Positions 8,774 through 17,812 of a stretch of 64,000 bases of DNA are shown piece by piece. Under the pieces are notes generated by a model that had not been told where the DNA came from, searched no databases, and saw nothing but the letters and a program-made list of their open reading frames with translations. The translations under genes were made by a program, and so were the position numbers. The stretch's first letter is position 1; every line of letters starts with the position of its first letter. Source of the stretch: Gammaproteobacteria bacterium UBA7310 (GTDB lineage: Bacteria; Pseudomonadota; Gammaproteobacteria; Pseudomonadales; Ketobacteraceae); contig DKQK01000040.1 of assembly GCA_002471665.1 (NCBI GenBank), positions 310,001 to 374,000 on the forward strand. The letters are read 5' to 3'.

Positions 8774-8789
8774 TGGCACGGGAGTTGCC
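8774..8789 (+). promoter_or_regulatory. Sigma-54 (-24/-12) promoter for ald
   Basis: TGGCACGGGAGTTGCC matches the sigma-54 consensus TGGCACG-N4-TTGC at every fixed position, with the GG and GC dinucleotides 10 bases apart. It points to ald; transcription would start near 8800, about 120 bases before the ald ATG. The sequence match is direct; use by RpoN and an NtrC-like activator is inference. No activator gene is adjacent. Confidence 0.75.
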
Positions 8790-8841
8790 AGTTGCTGTGG
8801 GTTGCACTTTTATACTTAATTTACCATGTGGCAGGCAAATT

Positions 8842-8883
8842 GTTCCTGTGTATCAGCGGAATAGGTCCAAACTATACAGGAAC
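8842..8883. promoter_or_regulatory. Inverted repeat in the ald leader
   Basis: GTTCCTGTGTA (8842-8852) and TATACAGGAAC (8873-8883) form an inverted repeat with one mismatch in 11 and a 20-base spacer. It lies between the sigma-54 site and the ald start, so it is either an operator, with half-sites centred 31 bases apart (about three DNA turns), or an RNA hairpin in the leader. Confidence 0.5.
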
Positions 8884-8922
8884 GCATGCGTATCCAGAAC
8901 TCCGACAAGGCAGGTATTGCAG

Positions 8923-9990
8923 ATGAGCACATTGTTGACTGTAGGTGTCCCCAAAGAGATCAAACCGATGGAAGCCCGCATAGCGCTGGTGCCCCATGCG
9001 GTGGCGGATCTGGTGGGGCAGGGTTGTGAGGTGTGGGTGCAGCAATCGGCGGGGGAGCTGAGTGGTTTCAGTGATGATGAGTACCGCAACGCCGGTGCAC
9101 AACTGGCTGAGGATGCAGCGGAACTGTTTGCCAAAGCGGATTTGGTGGTGAAGGTGAAAGAGCCCATTCAGGGGGATCTGGATCTGTTGCAAGCCCGTCA
9201 TCTGTTGTTTTGTTATTTACATTTGGCGCCAAATCCGACACTGACCCAGGCACTGTGTGATATTGGTTTGACTGCCGTTGCGTTCGAAACCGTGCAGGAA
9301 GGCGGCAAACTACCTCTGCTGGCCCCCATGAGTGAAATAGCGGGCCGGGTCTCGGTGCAGGCGGGGATTCATTATCTGCACCGACCCATGGGCGGTAAAG
9401 GCATCCTCCTGGGTGGGGTGCCGGGGGCCGAGCCCGGCAAAGTCGTGATCATCGGTGCCGGTGTGGCAGGTCAGAATGCAGCGATGTCCGCCGCGGCGAC
9501 GGGGGCCCAGGTGGTGGCGTTTGATCGCTCGGCCGCGGCCTTGCGGGTCATTGAAAGCCTGGCGCCCAACATCACCGGGGTGTACTCCTACCAGGGCGCC
9601 ATTGCCAAAGCCTTGCGGGATGCAGACCTGGTGGTGGGTTCGGTGCTCATCCCCGGCGCAAAAGCCCCGAAAGTGGTGACTCGGGATATGATTCAGGATA
9701 TGCCGGATGGCGGAGTGGTGGTGGACATCTCCATTGATCAGGGCGGCTGTATCGAAACCATGCGCGCCACGGATTACCGGGATCCGGTGTTTTTGGAGGA
9801 GGGCGTGCTGCATATGGGTGTCACCAACATGCCCGGGGCGGTACCCAGAACCGCGTCAGAGGCCCTGTCAGGTGCCATACTGCCCTATGTTCAGAAACTC
9901 CTCAGGGGGCAACTGGCGGATTATGCTCCGTTAAGTGATGGAATCAACGTTTCCAACGGTAAGATTGTGTTGCCGGCTCTGATAGAATAG
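8923..9990 (+). CDS. ald: Alanine dehydrogenase
   Basis: 355 aa from ATG 8923; the frame is open upstream to 8740, but the conserved protein begins at MSTLLTVGVPKEIKPMEARI. It interconverts L-alanine and pyruvate plus ammonia using NAD. Family catalytic residues are present: Lys in VVKVKEP and His in CYLHLAPNP; the NAD site is IGAGVAGQNAA, and VVDISIDQGG carries the catalytic-region Asp. It could be taken for the related transhydrogenase alpha subunit, but it lacks that protein's C-terminal extension. Unusual position between trxB and ftsK, where enterics have lrp. A sigma-54 promoter and inverted repeat precede it. Confidence 0.93.
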   Translation: MSTLLTVGVPKEIKPMEARIALVPHAVADLVGQGCEVWVQQSAGELSGFSDDEYRNAGAQLAEDAAELFAKADLVVKVKEPIQGDLDLLQARHLLFCYLHLAPNPTLTQALCDIGLTAVAFETVQEGGKLPLLAPMSEIAGRVSVQAGIHYLHRPMGGKGILLGGVPGAEPGKVVIIGAGVAGQNAAMSAAATGAQVVAFDRSAAALRVIESLAPNITGVYSYQGAIAKALRDADLVVGSVLIPGAKAPKVVTRDMIQDMPDGGVVVDISIDQGGCIETMRATDYRDPVFLEEGVLHMGVTNMPGAVPRTASEALSGAILPYVQKLLRGQLADYAPLSDGINVSNGKIVLPALIE

Positions 9991-10113
9991 TGGCGCCGAA
10001 GGCGGATTTGCGGGTTTGCACTAATCTCTTAAGGTAAATTATGAGAAGTTTGTGCAACTGGCTGATTTACCGCTAAAATAAAGTCAATTCCACTACCTAT
10101 ACAGGGTTGCCCT

Positions 10114-12474
10114 TTGAAGAAAGAACAAGCCCAGAGACAGGTGCAGCCTGCACCCTGGATTGTATTGCTGGTGCGTGGTGTCCGTGAGGGTGCCATGATC
10201 GTGCTGTTTTTCCTGTCACTCTATCTGATTATTGCCCTGGCTTCTTTTGATGTTCATGACCCGGGCTGGAGCAGTCTTGGCAGTGGTCGCAGTATTCACA
10301 ATCTGGGTGGCCGTGCCGGAGCCTGGAGCGCGGATGTGCTCATGTCGTTGTTCGGCTATCTGTCCTATTTGTTCCCCCTTCTGATTGCCTACCGGGCCTG
10401 GCTGGTGTTTCGCGATGTCGATAAACAGTGGAGCTGGCTGATGGCCGGTCTGCGCTTTTTGGGCTTTGCCATGACCATGGTCGCTGCCACCGGTCTGGCG
10501 TACATCCATTTTGATGTGGCGCCTGGTTCCTTACCCAATATCGATTCCGCCGGGCGCAATGGGGCTGGTGGTATCCTGGGAATAGAAGTGGGCAGTGCTG
10601 CTTTGCATGCCCTCAACACACTGGGTTCAACCCTGGTATTGCTGGCGCTGTTTTTGATTGGCCTCACCATGTTCGCCGATGTGTCCTGGATCAGGGTAAT
10701 TGACGGCACCGGTAAACTCAGCATCGCGTTCTATGAATGGATTTGCTCATTGAAAGAACGCTGGCAGGAACGGCGGGCCGCCAGGGTGGAAGTCAATGTG
10801 AAAAAGGCGGAGGAGAAGGCCGCCAAGCAAGCCATCAAGCTGCGCCAGGAGGCCCTGAAAAAAGACAAGGCCAAGCAGGAAGCACGTAAACCACCGGTAA
10901 TTGAACTGCCCAAACCGAAAAAAGAGCCCAGTGTGCGGCTGGAGAAGGAGCGCCAGAAAAGCCTGTTCGATAATCCTGTGACCGGTGAACTGCCGGCCTT
11001 CGCGCTGCTGGACGCCGCGGATAAGCACGGTAAAAAAGGCTTTTCCGCGGAAACGCTGGAGAGCATGTCCCGTTTGCTGGAAATAAAATTGCGTGATTTC
11101 AACGTGGAGGCCGAGGTAGAGAATGTAATGCCGGGCCCGGTGGTGACCCGTTTTGAAATCCAGCCTGCTCCCGGGGTAAAAGTAAGCCGCATCACCAATC
11201 TGGCGAAAGACCTGGCACGCTCACTGGCAGTGATCAGTGTTCGGGTTGTGGAAGTGATACCGGGTAAAACAGTGGTGGGTATTGAAATTCCCAATGAGGA
11301 CCGCGAAATGATCCGCTTGAGCGAAGTGGTTTCTTCGCAGGAATACGAAAGGGTCAACTCGCCTTTGGCGCTGGCGTTGGGTAAGGATATCTCGGGGGAA
11401 TCGGTGGTGGCGGATTTGCAAAAAATGCCTCACCTGCTGGTGGCGGGTACCACCGGGTCCGGTAAGTCAGTTGGACTGAATGCCATGTTGTTGAGCATGC
11501 TGTTCAAGGCAACGCCGGAAGAACTGCGTTTGATCATGATTGACCCCAAAATGCTTGAACTCTCGGTGTACGACAATATTCCCCATTTGTTGACCCCGGT
11601 GGTCACCGACATGAAAGAAGCCTCTAACGCGCTGCGCTGGTGTGTGGCAGAGATGGAGCGCCGTTATCGGCTGATGGCGGCAATGGGCGTGCGCAACCTG
11701 GCGGGATTCAATAAAAAAGTAAAAGACGCCATCAAGGCCGGTGAGCCGATCAAGGATCCATTGTTCAAACCGGAGCTGGACAGCCAGGAACCGGAAGACC
11801 TGGAAGCCTTGCCATTCATTGTTGTGGTGGTGGATGAATTTGCCGATATGATGATGATCGTGGGTAAAAAAGTGGAAGAACAGATTGCCCGTATCGCACA
11901 GAAAGCGAGGGCGGCGGGGATTCACCTGATTCTGGCCACCCAGCGTCCATCGGTGGATGTAATTACCGGTCTGATCAAGGCCAACGTACCTACACGCATG
12001 GCCTTTCAGGTATCGTCCAAAGTGGATTCCCGAACCATTCTGGATCAGGGTGGGGCCGAGCAGCTGTTAGGTCATGGCGACATGCTGTATTTGCCGCCGG
12101 GCACCGGCTTACCGGTGCGGGTACATGGCGCATTTGTGGCAGATGATGAGGTGCATCGGGTGTGTGACGATTGGCGTCGCCGTGGTGAACCGGATTATCT
12201 GGAAGAGATTCTGGAAGGCACCCATGAAGCCGGGCCTGCCCCCGGGGACGAGGGTAGCGGGGGCGATGGTGACTCCGAGTCCGATCCGCTTTATGATCAG
12301 GCGGTGGCTTTTGTAACGGAATCACGGCGGGCATCGATCTCCTCGGTGCAGCGTAAGCTGAAAATCGGTTACAACCGGGCTGCCCGTATGATCGAGGCCA
12401 TGGAGGAAGCGGGGGTGGTCACCGAAATGGGCAGTAACGGACAGCGCGAAGTCATTGCACCACCACCACGCTAA
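10114..12474 (+). CDS. ftsK: DNA translocase FtsK
   Basis: 786 aa, TTG start. Four membrane spans in residues 15-200 (including IVLFFLSLYLIIALASF and LVLLALFLIGLTMF), a short lysine-rich linker (about 220-300), alpha/beta motor domains with Walker A GTTGSGKSV (near 446) and Walker B FIVVVVDEFADMMM, and a C-terminal gamma winged helix (from DPLYDQAVAFVTE) that reads KOPS sites. It anchors at the division septum and pumps chromosomal DNA, activating XerCD at dif. The linker is much shorter than E. coli FtsK (1329 aa total) and like the Pseudomonas form. Synteny with trxB and lolA supports the call. Confidence 0.97.
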   Translation: MKKEQAQRQVQPAPWIVLLVRGVREGAMIVLFFLSLYLIIALASFDVHDPGWSSLGSGRSIHNLGGRAGAWSADVLMSLFGYLSYLFPLLIAYRAWLVFRDVDKQWSWLMAGLRFLGFAMTMVAATGLAYIHFDVAPGSLPNIDSAGRNGAGGILGIEVGSAALHALNTLGSTLVLLALFLIGLTMFADVSWIRVIDGTGKLSIAFYEWICSLKERWQERRAARVEVNVKKAEEKAAKQAIKLRQEALKKDKAKQEARKPPVIELPKPKKEPSVRLEKERQKSLFDNPVTGELPAFALLDAADKHGKKGFSAETLESMSRLLEIKLRDFNVEAEVENVMPGPVVTRFEIQPAPGVKVSRITNLAKDLARSLAVISVRVVEVIPGKTVVGIEIPNEDREMIRLSEVVSSQEYERVNSPLALALGKDISGESVVADLQKMPHLLVAGTTGSGKSVGLNAMLLSMLFKATPEELRLIMIDPKMLELSVYDNIPHLLTPVVTDMKEASNALRWCVAEMERRYRLMAAMGVRNLAGFNKKVKDAIKAGEPIKDPLFKPELDSQEPEDLEALPFIVVVVDEFADMMMIVGKKVEEQIARIAQKARAAGIHLILATQRPSVDVITGLIKANVPTRMAFQVSSKVDSRTILDQGGAEQLLGHGDMLYLPPGTGLPVRVHGAFVADDEVHRVCDDWRRRGEPDYLEEILEGTHEAGPAPGDEGSGGDGDSESDPLYDQAVAFVTESRRASISSVQRKLKIGYNRAARMIEAMEEAGVVTEMGSNGQREVIAPPPR

Positions 12475-12545
12475 CTCCACCGTTAATGGTCTGTTCAGCT
12501 GCGGGTGTTACACTGGCGGCTGATCCACAAACTATGGGAATTTCT

Positions 12546-13184
12546 ATGTTGAAATATACAATGGCATTGTGCATGGCCTGTTTCAGTGCGTTTGTCTCCG
12601 CCGCTGAAATTGAGGCGGCGGTGGCCCCTAAAAAACTCACGGAGTTTTTGAATGGCATTCAATCCATGGAAGCCACCTTTGAGCAGTGGGTGATGGATGC
12701 CAAACAGAACACCCTGCAGAACGTTACCGGTACCATGTGGATTCAGCGCCCGGGGCAGTTTCGCTGGAATACCGCGGACCCCTATCCTCAGCAGATTGTC
12801 TCCGATGGCAAAGAACTGTGGATCTATGATGAAGATCTGGAGCAGGCCACCCGGAAAACACTGGACAAGCAGGTAGGCAATACACCTGCGCTGTTGTTGA
12901 GCGGGGATCCCAGCCGGATTGCGGATGGCTTTCAGGTGTCGGCCTATCGGTTTGACGAAACCGGTGAGTGGCGTTTTGACCTCAGGCCCAAAGATAAAGA
13001 CGCCCTGTTTGCCCTGTTGCGGGTACATTTTTATCGTGACCAGTTGCGGGATATGTATCTTGAAGACAGCCTGGGGCAGACCACACGTATTGAATTCAAG
13101 CCGGTGCAACTGAACCAGCCCATTCCGGAATCGCGCTTTAAGTTGGATCTGGATGACAGTGTTGATGTGATTGAGGAAAGCTGA
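12546..13184 (+). CDS. lolA: Outer-membrane lipoprotein carrier LolA
   Basis: 212 aa from ATG 12546, chosen because it gives a proper Sec signal peptide of about 20 residues (ending FVSA-AE); the frame itself opens at 12486. It ferries lipoproteins from LolCDE to LolB across the periplasm. Conserved parts: MEATFEQWV, GTMWIQRPGQFRW and VSDGKELWIYDEDLEQ. It sits between ftsK and rarA as in most gammaproteobacteria; the next gene's ribosome site lies inside its last codons, suggesting translational coupling. Confidence 0.95.
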   Translation: MLKYTMALCMACFSAFVSAAEIEAAVAPKKLTEFLNGIQSMEATFEQWVMDAKQNTLQNVTGTMWIQRPGQFRWNTADPYPQQIVSDGKELWIYDEDLEQATRKTLDKQVGNTPALLLSGDPSRIADGFQVSAYRFDETGEWRFDLRPKDKDALFALLRVHFYRDQLRDMYLEDSLGQTTRIEFKPVQLNQPIPESRFKLDLDDSVDVIEES

Positions 13185-13188
13185 TTCC

Positions 13189-14529
13189 GTGGTTGGATTG
13201 TTTGATGAAGAGCGCGCCTGGCAGCCCCTGGCGGCCCGTATGCGGCCAACCACACTGGATGAGTACGTGGGGCAGCAACATCTGTTTGGGACGGATCAGC
13301 CGCTGCGTCGCTCCATTGAGGCGGGCCATGTCCATTCCATGATCCTGTGGGGGCCGCCCGGAGTGGGTAAAACCACCCTGGCGATGATACTGGCCAGTTA
13401 TGTGGATGCTCAATTTCTTTCTGTTTCCGCGGTGTTGAGCGGAGTGAAAGAGATTCGCGCCGCCATCGATCAAGCCAAAGAACAATTGCGCTTTGGCCGT
13501 AAGACCATCTTATTTGTGGACGAGGTGCATCGTTTCAACAAATCCCAACAGGATGCGTTTCTCCCCTATATCGAGGATGGCACGGTCATTTTTATCGGTG
13601 CCACCACCGAAAACCCTTCTTTTGAATTGAACAATGCGTTGTTGTCCCGAGCCCGGGTGTACGTTCTGAAACCCATCGCAGAGAGCGATATTCAGTCCCT
13701 GTTGAGCTCTGCCCTGAAGGACGCAGACAGGGGGCTTGGAGAAGACGGAATCGCGGTGCCTGAACACATTCTTGGCCAAATGTCTGCGGTGGCCGATGGC
13801 GATGCCCGGCGCGCATTGAACCTGCTGGAAATCTGTGTGGAACTGGCCAAAGCAGAGGGGCTGGACGAAGTAGGTGATGGGGTCATCGGGCAGGCGCTGG
13901 GGGCTGAACTGCGCCGTTTCGACAAAGGCGGTGAATCCTTTTACGATCAGATTTCGGCGCTGCACAAAGCCGTGCGGGGATCATCCCCCGATGGTGCACT
14001 GTACTGGTTTGCCCGTATGTTGGATGGTGGTTGTGATCCGCTCTACATTGCGCGGCGGGTGGTGCGCATGGCCAGCGAGGACATCGGCAACGCCGATCCA
14101 CGGGCGTTGCAGATTGCGCTGAATGCCTGGGACGTTCAGACACGATTGGGTAGCCCGGAGGGAGAGCTTGCTATTGCACAGGCCGTTGCCTATATGGCCG
14201 CTGCACCAAAAAGCAATGCGGTCTACAAAGCCTTTAATGCCATCCGCCGCCAGATTGCGGAGCAGCCCAGCCATGAAGTACCCCTGCATTTGCGCAATGC
14301 ACCAACCAAATTGATGAAACAGCAGGGTTATGGCGAAGAATATCGATACGCCCACGATTATCCGGACGCCTATGCGGCGGGCGAGAATTATCTGCCTGAA
14401 GCCCTGCAGGACGCACATTGGTATGAACCGGTACCGAGGGGGCTTGAAATCAAGATCGCAGACAAGCTGAAGTACCTGAAGGGGCTGGATCAGGCCAGCC
14501 AGTGGCGTCGTTACCGGAGGAAGCCCTGA
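13189..14529 (+). CDS. rarA: Replication-associated recombination protein RarA (MgsA)
   Basis: 446 aa from GTG 13189, picked because GAGGAAAG lies 8 bases upstream and the product then starts near the conserved LFDEERAWQPLAARMRP. AAA+ ATPase acting at stalled forks and single-strand gaps. Walker A GPPGVGKTTLA near residue 55, Walker B ILFVDEVHRFNKSQQD, sensor-1 FIGATTENPSFELNNALLSRA, then the clamp-loader-like C-terminal domain with SEDIGNADPRALQIAL. The alternative TTG at 13171 would overlap lolA. It is 1 base from crcB. Confidence 0.95.
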   Translation: MVGLFDEERAWQPLAARMRPTTLDEYVGQQHLFGTDQPLRRSIEAGHVHSMILWGPPGVGKTTLAMILASYVDAQFLSVSAVLSGVKEIRAAIDQAKEQLRFGRKTILFVDEVHRFNKSQQDAFLPYIEDGTVIFIGATTENPSFELNNALLSRARVYVLKPIAESDIQSLLSSALKDADRGLGEDGIAVPEHILGQMSAVADGDARRALNLLEICVELAKAEGLDEVGDGVIGQALGAELRRFDKGGESFYDQISALHKAVRGSSPDGALYWFARMLDGGCDPLYIARRVVRMASEDIGNADPRALQIALNAWDVQTRLGSPEGELAIAQAVAYMAAAPKSNAVYKAFNAIRRQIAEQPSHEVPLHLRNAPTKLMKQQGYGEEYRYAHDYPDAYAAGENYLPEALQDAHWYEPVPRGLEIKIADKLKYLKGLDQASQWRRYRRKP

Positions 14530-14530
14530 T

Positions 14531-14914
14531 ATGCACTGGAGTCAGTTTGCCTGGGTGGCGGTAGGTGGGGCCATGGGCGCCAGCGCCCGGTTTGGTCTGT
14601 CCGCCTGGTTGAACGGTATCAATCGCAGTGCATTTCCCCTGGGCACCTTTGCGGTGAATGCCCTTGGCTCCTTTCTGTTTGGCTTGCTTTTCGTCGTTAT
14701 ACTGTCCGGCACCAGTTTCAGGGAGCCCATGCGCTTGATGATTCTGGTGGGGTTTATGGGCGCCTTCACCACGTTCTCCACCTTTTCTTTCGAAACAGTC
14801 AGGCTCGTTGAAGAACAGCAGTTGCTGATGGCTTTTGGCAATGTGGTCGCCAACTGCCTGGTCTGTTTTGCCGGCGTCTGGATTGGTTCGTTGCTGGCCA
14901 GAGCCTGGTTTTAA
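14531..14914 (+). CDS. crcB: Fluoride channel CrcB (Fluc)
   Basis: 127 aa, four predicted membrane helices. The family signature GFMGAFTTFSTFSFE (residues about 75-90) holds the phenylalanines and threonines lining the fluoride path, and GTFAVNALGSFLFG carries the conserved Asn. It forms an antiparallel homodimer in the inner membrane and exports fluoride. The ATG is 1 base after the rarA stop, so it is cotranscribed with it. No fluoride riboswitch was recognised upstream, which is expected for a gene inside an operon. Confidence 0.93.
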   Translation: MHWSQFAWVAVGGAMGASARFGLSAWLNGINRSAFPLGTFAVNALGSFLFGLLFVVILSGTSFREPMRLMILVGFMGAFTTFSTFSFETVRLVEEQQLLMAFGNVVANCLVCFAGVWIGSLLARAWF

Positions 14915-15014
14915 AAAACCGGTAAAATCCGTTACGGGGGCGGCTTCCTGGATTCGATTCGGGTACAATGCCGCCTAATAATGAATTCGTCTGATCAAGA
15001 GTAAGAAACACGTC

Positions 15015-16295
15015 ATGTTAGACCCCAAACTGTTGCGAAACGAGCTGGAATCCATTGCGGAAGCCCTGAAAACCCGTGGATTTGAACTGGATATTGCGGC
15101 GTTTCAGGCGCTTGAGGATCGGCGCAAGGCCCTGCAGGTGGAAACGGAGAACCTGCAGGCAGAGCGCAAACGCAAATCCAAGGAAATCGGCATTGCCAAG
15201 GGTAAAGGCGAGGATGCAACGGCGCTGCTGGCTGAGGTGGACAGCTTTGGCACCAGGCTGACCGAATGTGAACAGCAGCTCACGGCGCTGCAGGCGGAGC
15301 TACGTGAATTGCAGATGGGTATTCCCAATATTCCTCACCCATCGGTGCCTGCCGGTGACAGCGAAGATGATAACGTGGAGGTTCGCAAATGGGGCGCCCC
15401 CACGACGTTCGACTTTGAACCTCTGGATCATGTTGATCTGGGCGGCAAAGTGGCGGGGATGGATTTTGAAACCGCAGCCAAAATCTCCGGTTCACGGTTT
15501 TCAGTGATGGTGGGGCCGCTGGCGCGTATGCATCGGGCGTTGATTCAACTGATGCTGGATACCCATACCCGGGAGCACGGTTATGAGGAAGTATATGTGC
15601 CCTATCTGGTGAACCCTGAATCTCTCCAGGGCACCGGGCAATTACCGAAATTTGAGGAAGATCTTTACAAGCTCCGTGGTGACCGCGAACTGTATCTGAT
15701 ACCCACCGCCGAAGTACCGGTTACCAATATGGTTCGGGATGAGATTCTCAGTGAAGCGGATCTGCCCATTCGCTATACCGCCCATACACCCTGTTTCCGC
15801 AGTGAGGCGGGTTCCGGGGGCCGTGATGTGCGAGGCATGATCCGCCAGCATCAGTTTGAAAAGGTGGAAATGGTGCAAATGGTCAAACCTGAGGCCTCCT
15901 ACGAGGCTTTGGAGGCACTCACCAGACATGCCGAGGCAATCTTGCAAAAGCTGGGTCTGCCTTACCGGGTGGTGGTGCTGTGTTCCGGCGATATTGGCTT
16001 TTCCGCCGCCAAGACCTACGATATTGAGGTGTGGTTGCCGGGGCAGGGCAAGTACCGGGAAATTTCCTCCTGCAGTAATTTTGAGGATTTTCAGGCGCGC
16101 CGCATGCAAGCGCGATATCGTCCCGAAGGCAGCAAAAAAACGGAGCTTCTGCATACCTTGAATGGTTCAGGACTGGCTGTGGGTCGTTGTTTGGTAGCGG
16201 TTATGGAAAATTACCAACAGGCGGACGGCAGCATCGTGGTACCGGAAGCATTAAGACCTTATATGGGTGGTATCGACGTAATACCAGCAGCCTGA
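15015..16295 (+). CDS. serS: Seryl-tRNA synthetase
   Basis: 426 aa, class II synthetase. The N-terminal 110 residues form the tRNA-binding coiled coil (rich in Glu, Leu, Lys, Gln). Motif 2 FRSEAGSGGRDVRGMIRQHQF and motif 3 NGSGLAVGRCLVAVMENYQ are intact. The 100-base gap from crcB may contain its own promoter; cysG follows after only 10 bases. A tRNA-Ser(UGA) gene is 6 kb downstream. Confidence 0.98.
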   Translation: MLDPKLLRNELESIAEALKTRGFELDIAAFQALEDRRKALQVETENLQAERKRKSKEIGIAKGKGEDATALLAEVDSFGTRLTECEQQLTALQAELRELQMGIPNIPHPSVPAGDSEDDNVEVRKWGAPTTFDFEPLDHVDLGGKVAGMDFETAAKISGSRFSVMVGPLARMHRALIQLMLDTHTREHGYEEVYVPYLVNPESLQGTGQLPKFEEDLYKLRGDRELYLIPTAEVPVTNMVRDEILSEADLPIRYTAHTPCFRSEAGSGGRDVRGMIRQHQFEKVEMVQMVKPEASYEALEALTRHAEAILQKLGLPYRVVVLCSGDIGFSAAKTYDIEVWLPGQGKYREISSCSNFEDFQARRMQARYRPEGSKKTELLHTLNGSGLAVGRCLVAVMENYQQADGSIVVPEALRPYMGGIDVIPAA

Positions 16296-16305
16296 GTGAA
16301 TCCCA

Positions 16306-17712
16306 ATGGACTATTTACCTCTTTTCTATCAACTTACGGGTAAGCGTTGTCTGGTTGTTGGTGGTGGTGAGATTGCCACCCGCAAAGCGGCCATGCTGCA
16401 ACGGGCTGGCGCCAATGTGCGGGTGGTGGCGCCGGTAATTTCCAGCGCCATGGATGAGCTGCTGGCCGCCAATCCAGCGTCGCAACGCGAGCAGCGGGCA
16501 TACCAGGTGCAGGATATGGACAGTGTCCTGCTGGTGATTGCCGCAACCGACGATGATCAGTTGAATGCCCGGGTATCGGCGGACGCCAGCGCGCGTAATA
16601 TTCCAGTGAACGTGGTCGATAACCCTCCGTTGTGCACCTTTATTCTGCCTTCCATTGTCGATCGTTCTCCTATCGTCATGGCGGTGTCCAGTGGTGGTCA
16701 GTCACCGGTATTGGCGCGCATGATACGGGCCAAACTTGAATCCACCATTCCCGCCAGTTATGGGCGTCTGGCCCATCTTGTGGGTGGCTTCAGAGACAAG
16801 GCAAAGGCCAAATTCAGCGACGTGAATCAACGTCGGGGATTCTGGGAGCAGGTGCTGAACGGCCCCATTGCCGAATTTGTATTTGCCGGCAAAGAGCGGG
16901 AAGCGCAAGCCATGTTGGAGCAACAACTGTCGACAGATGCTCCCATTGATTTGCCCAAGGGGGAAGTGTATCTGGTGGGGGCGGGGCCCGGTGATCCGGA
17001 TTTGTTGACCTTCCGGGCATTGCGCCTGATGCAGCAGGCGGATGTGGTGTTGTATGACCGTCTGGTGAGCCCCGGAATTCTGGATCTGGTGCGCCGTGAT
17101 GCCGAGCGCATTTACGTGGGTAAGGCGCGCAGTGATCACGCCGTTCCGCAAGACCAGATTAATGAATATCTGGTGAAACTGGCCAAACAGGGGCGTCGTG
17201 TCTGCCGCCTCAAAGGCGGAGATCCCTTTATATTCGGCCGTGGGGGGGAAGAGATTGATCGACTGGCCCAGGAAGGCATCCAGTTCCAAGTGGTACCGGG
17301 CATTACCGCCGCTTCCGGTTGTGCCAGCTATGCCGGTATCCCCCTTACCCATCGCGATCATGCGCAGTCAGTGCGCTTTGTGACGGGGCATCTTAAGGAT
17401 GGTTCGCTGGATCTGGACTGGTCCACCCTTGCCAAAGAGCGCCAGACATTGGTGTTTTACATGGGATTGGTGGGGTTACCGACGATTTGCCAACAGCTGA
17501 TTCAGCATGGTCTTGGCGGTGATACTCCGATAGCTTTGGTCCAGCAGGGTACTACCCGGCACCAGAAAGTGTGGACGTCAACCTTGGCGGATATGCCGAA
17601 AATCGTTAAAAATCAAGAGGTTAGGCCGCCTACGCTGATTATCGTGGGGTCGGTTGTTTCGCTGCACAAACGGTTGTCTTGGTTTGATCCGGCAACCAGC
17701 CGGTCGGGATAA
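16306..17712 (+). CDS. cysG: Siroheme synthase CysG (trifunctional)
   Basis: 468 aa. The N-terminal half is the NAD-dependent precorrin-2 dehydrogenase/ferrochelatase, with GGGEIATRKAAML and the regulatory-serine segment SSGGQSPVLARMIRAKLE. The C-terminal half is uroporphyrinogen III methyltransferase, with YLVGAGPGDPDLLTFRAL, RLKGGDPFIFGRGGEE and VPGITAASGCASYAGIPLTHR. It makes siroheme for sulfite and nitrite reductases. Probable operon with serS. Length and domain order match E. coli CysG (457 aa). Confidence 0.97.
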   Translation: MDYLPLFYQLTGKRCLVVGGGEIATRKAAMLQRAGANVRVVAPVISSAMDELLAANPASQREQRAYQVQDMDSVLLVIAATDDDQLNARVSADASARNIPVNVVDNPPLCTFILPSIVDRSPIVMAVSSGGQSPVLARMIRAKLESTIPASYGRLAHLVGGFRDKAKAKFSDVNQRRGFWEQVLNGPIAEFVFAGKEREAQAMLEQQLSTDAPIDLPKGEVYLVGAGPGDPDLLTFRALRLMQQADVVLYDRLVSPGILDLVRRDAERIYVGKARSDHAVPQDQINEYLVKLAKQGRRVCRLKGGDPFIFGRGGEEIDRLAQEGIQFQVVPGITAASGCASYAGIPLTHRDHAQSVRFVTGHLKDGSLDLDWSTLAKERQTLVFYMGLVGLPTICQQLIQHGLGGDTPIALVQQGTTRHQKVWTSTLADMPKIVKNQEVRPPTLIIVGSVVSLHKRLSWFDPATSRSG

Positions 17713-17812
17713 GCCAGAAACTGCTGTAAAGTTAGTCGCGCCACTTTCCAAATAACACCCATCGTCTAATCTTAAATTAACGAGAAGAGTGCAAGCGCTG
17801 GGAGTTTTGAGG

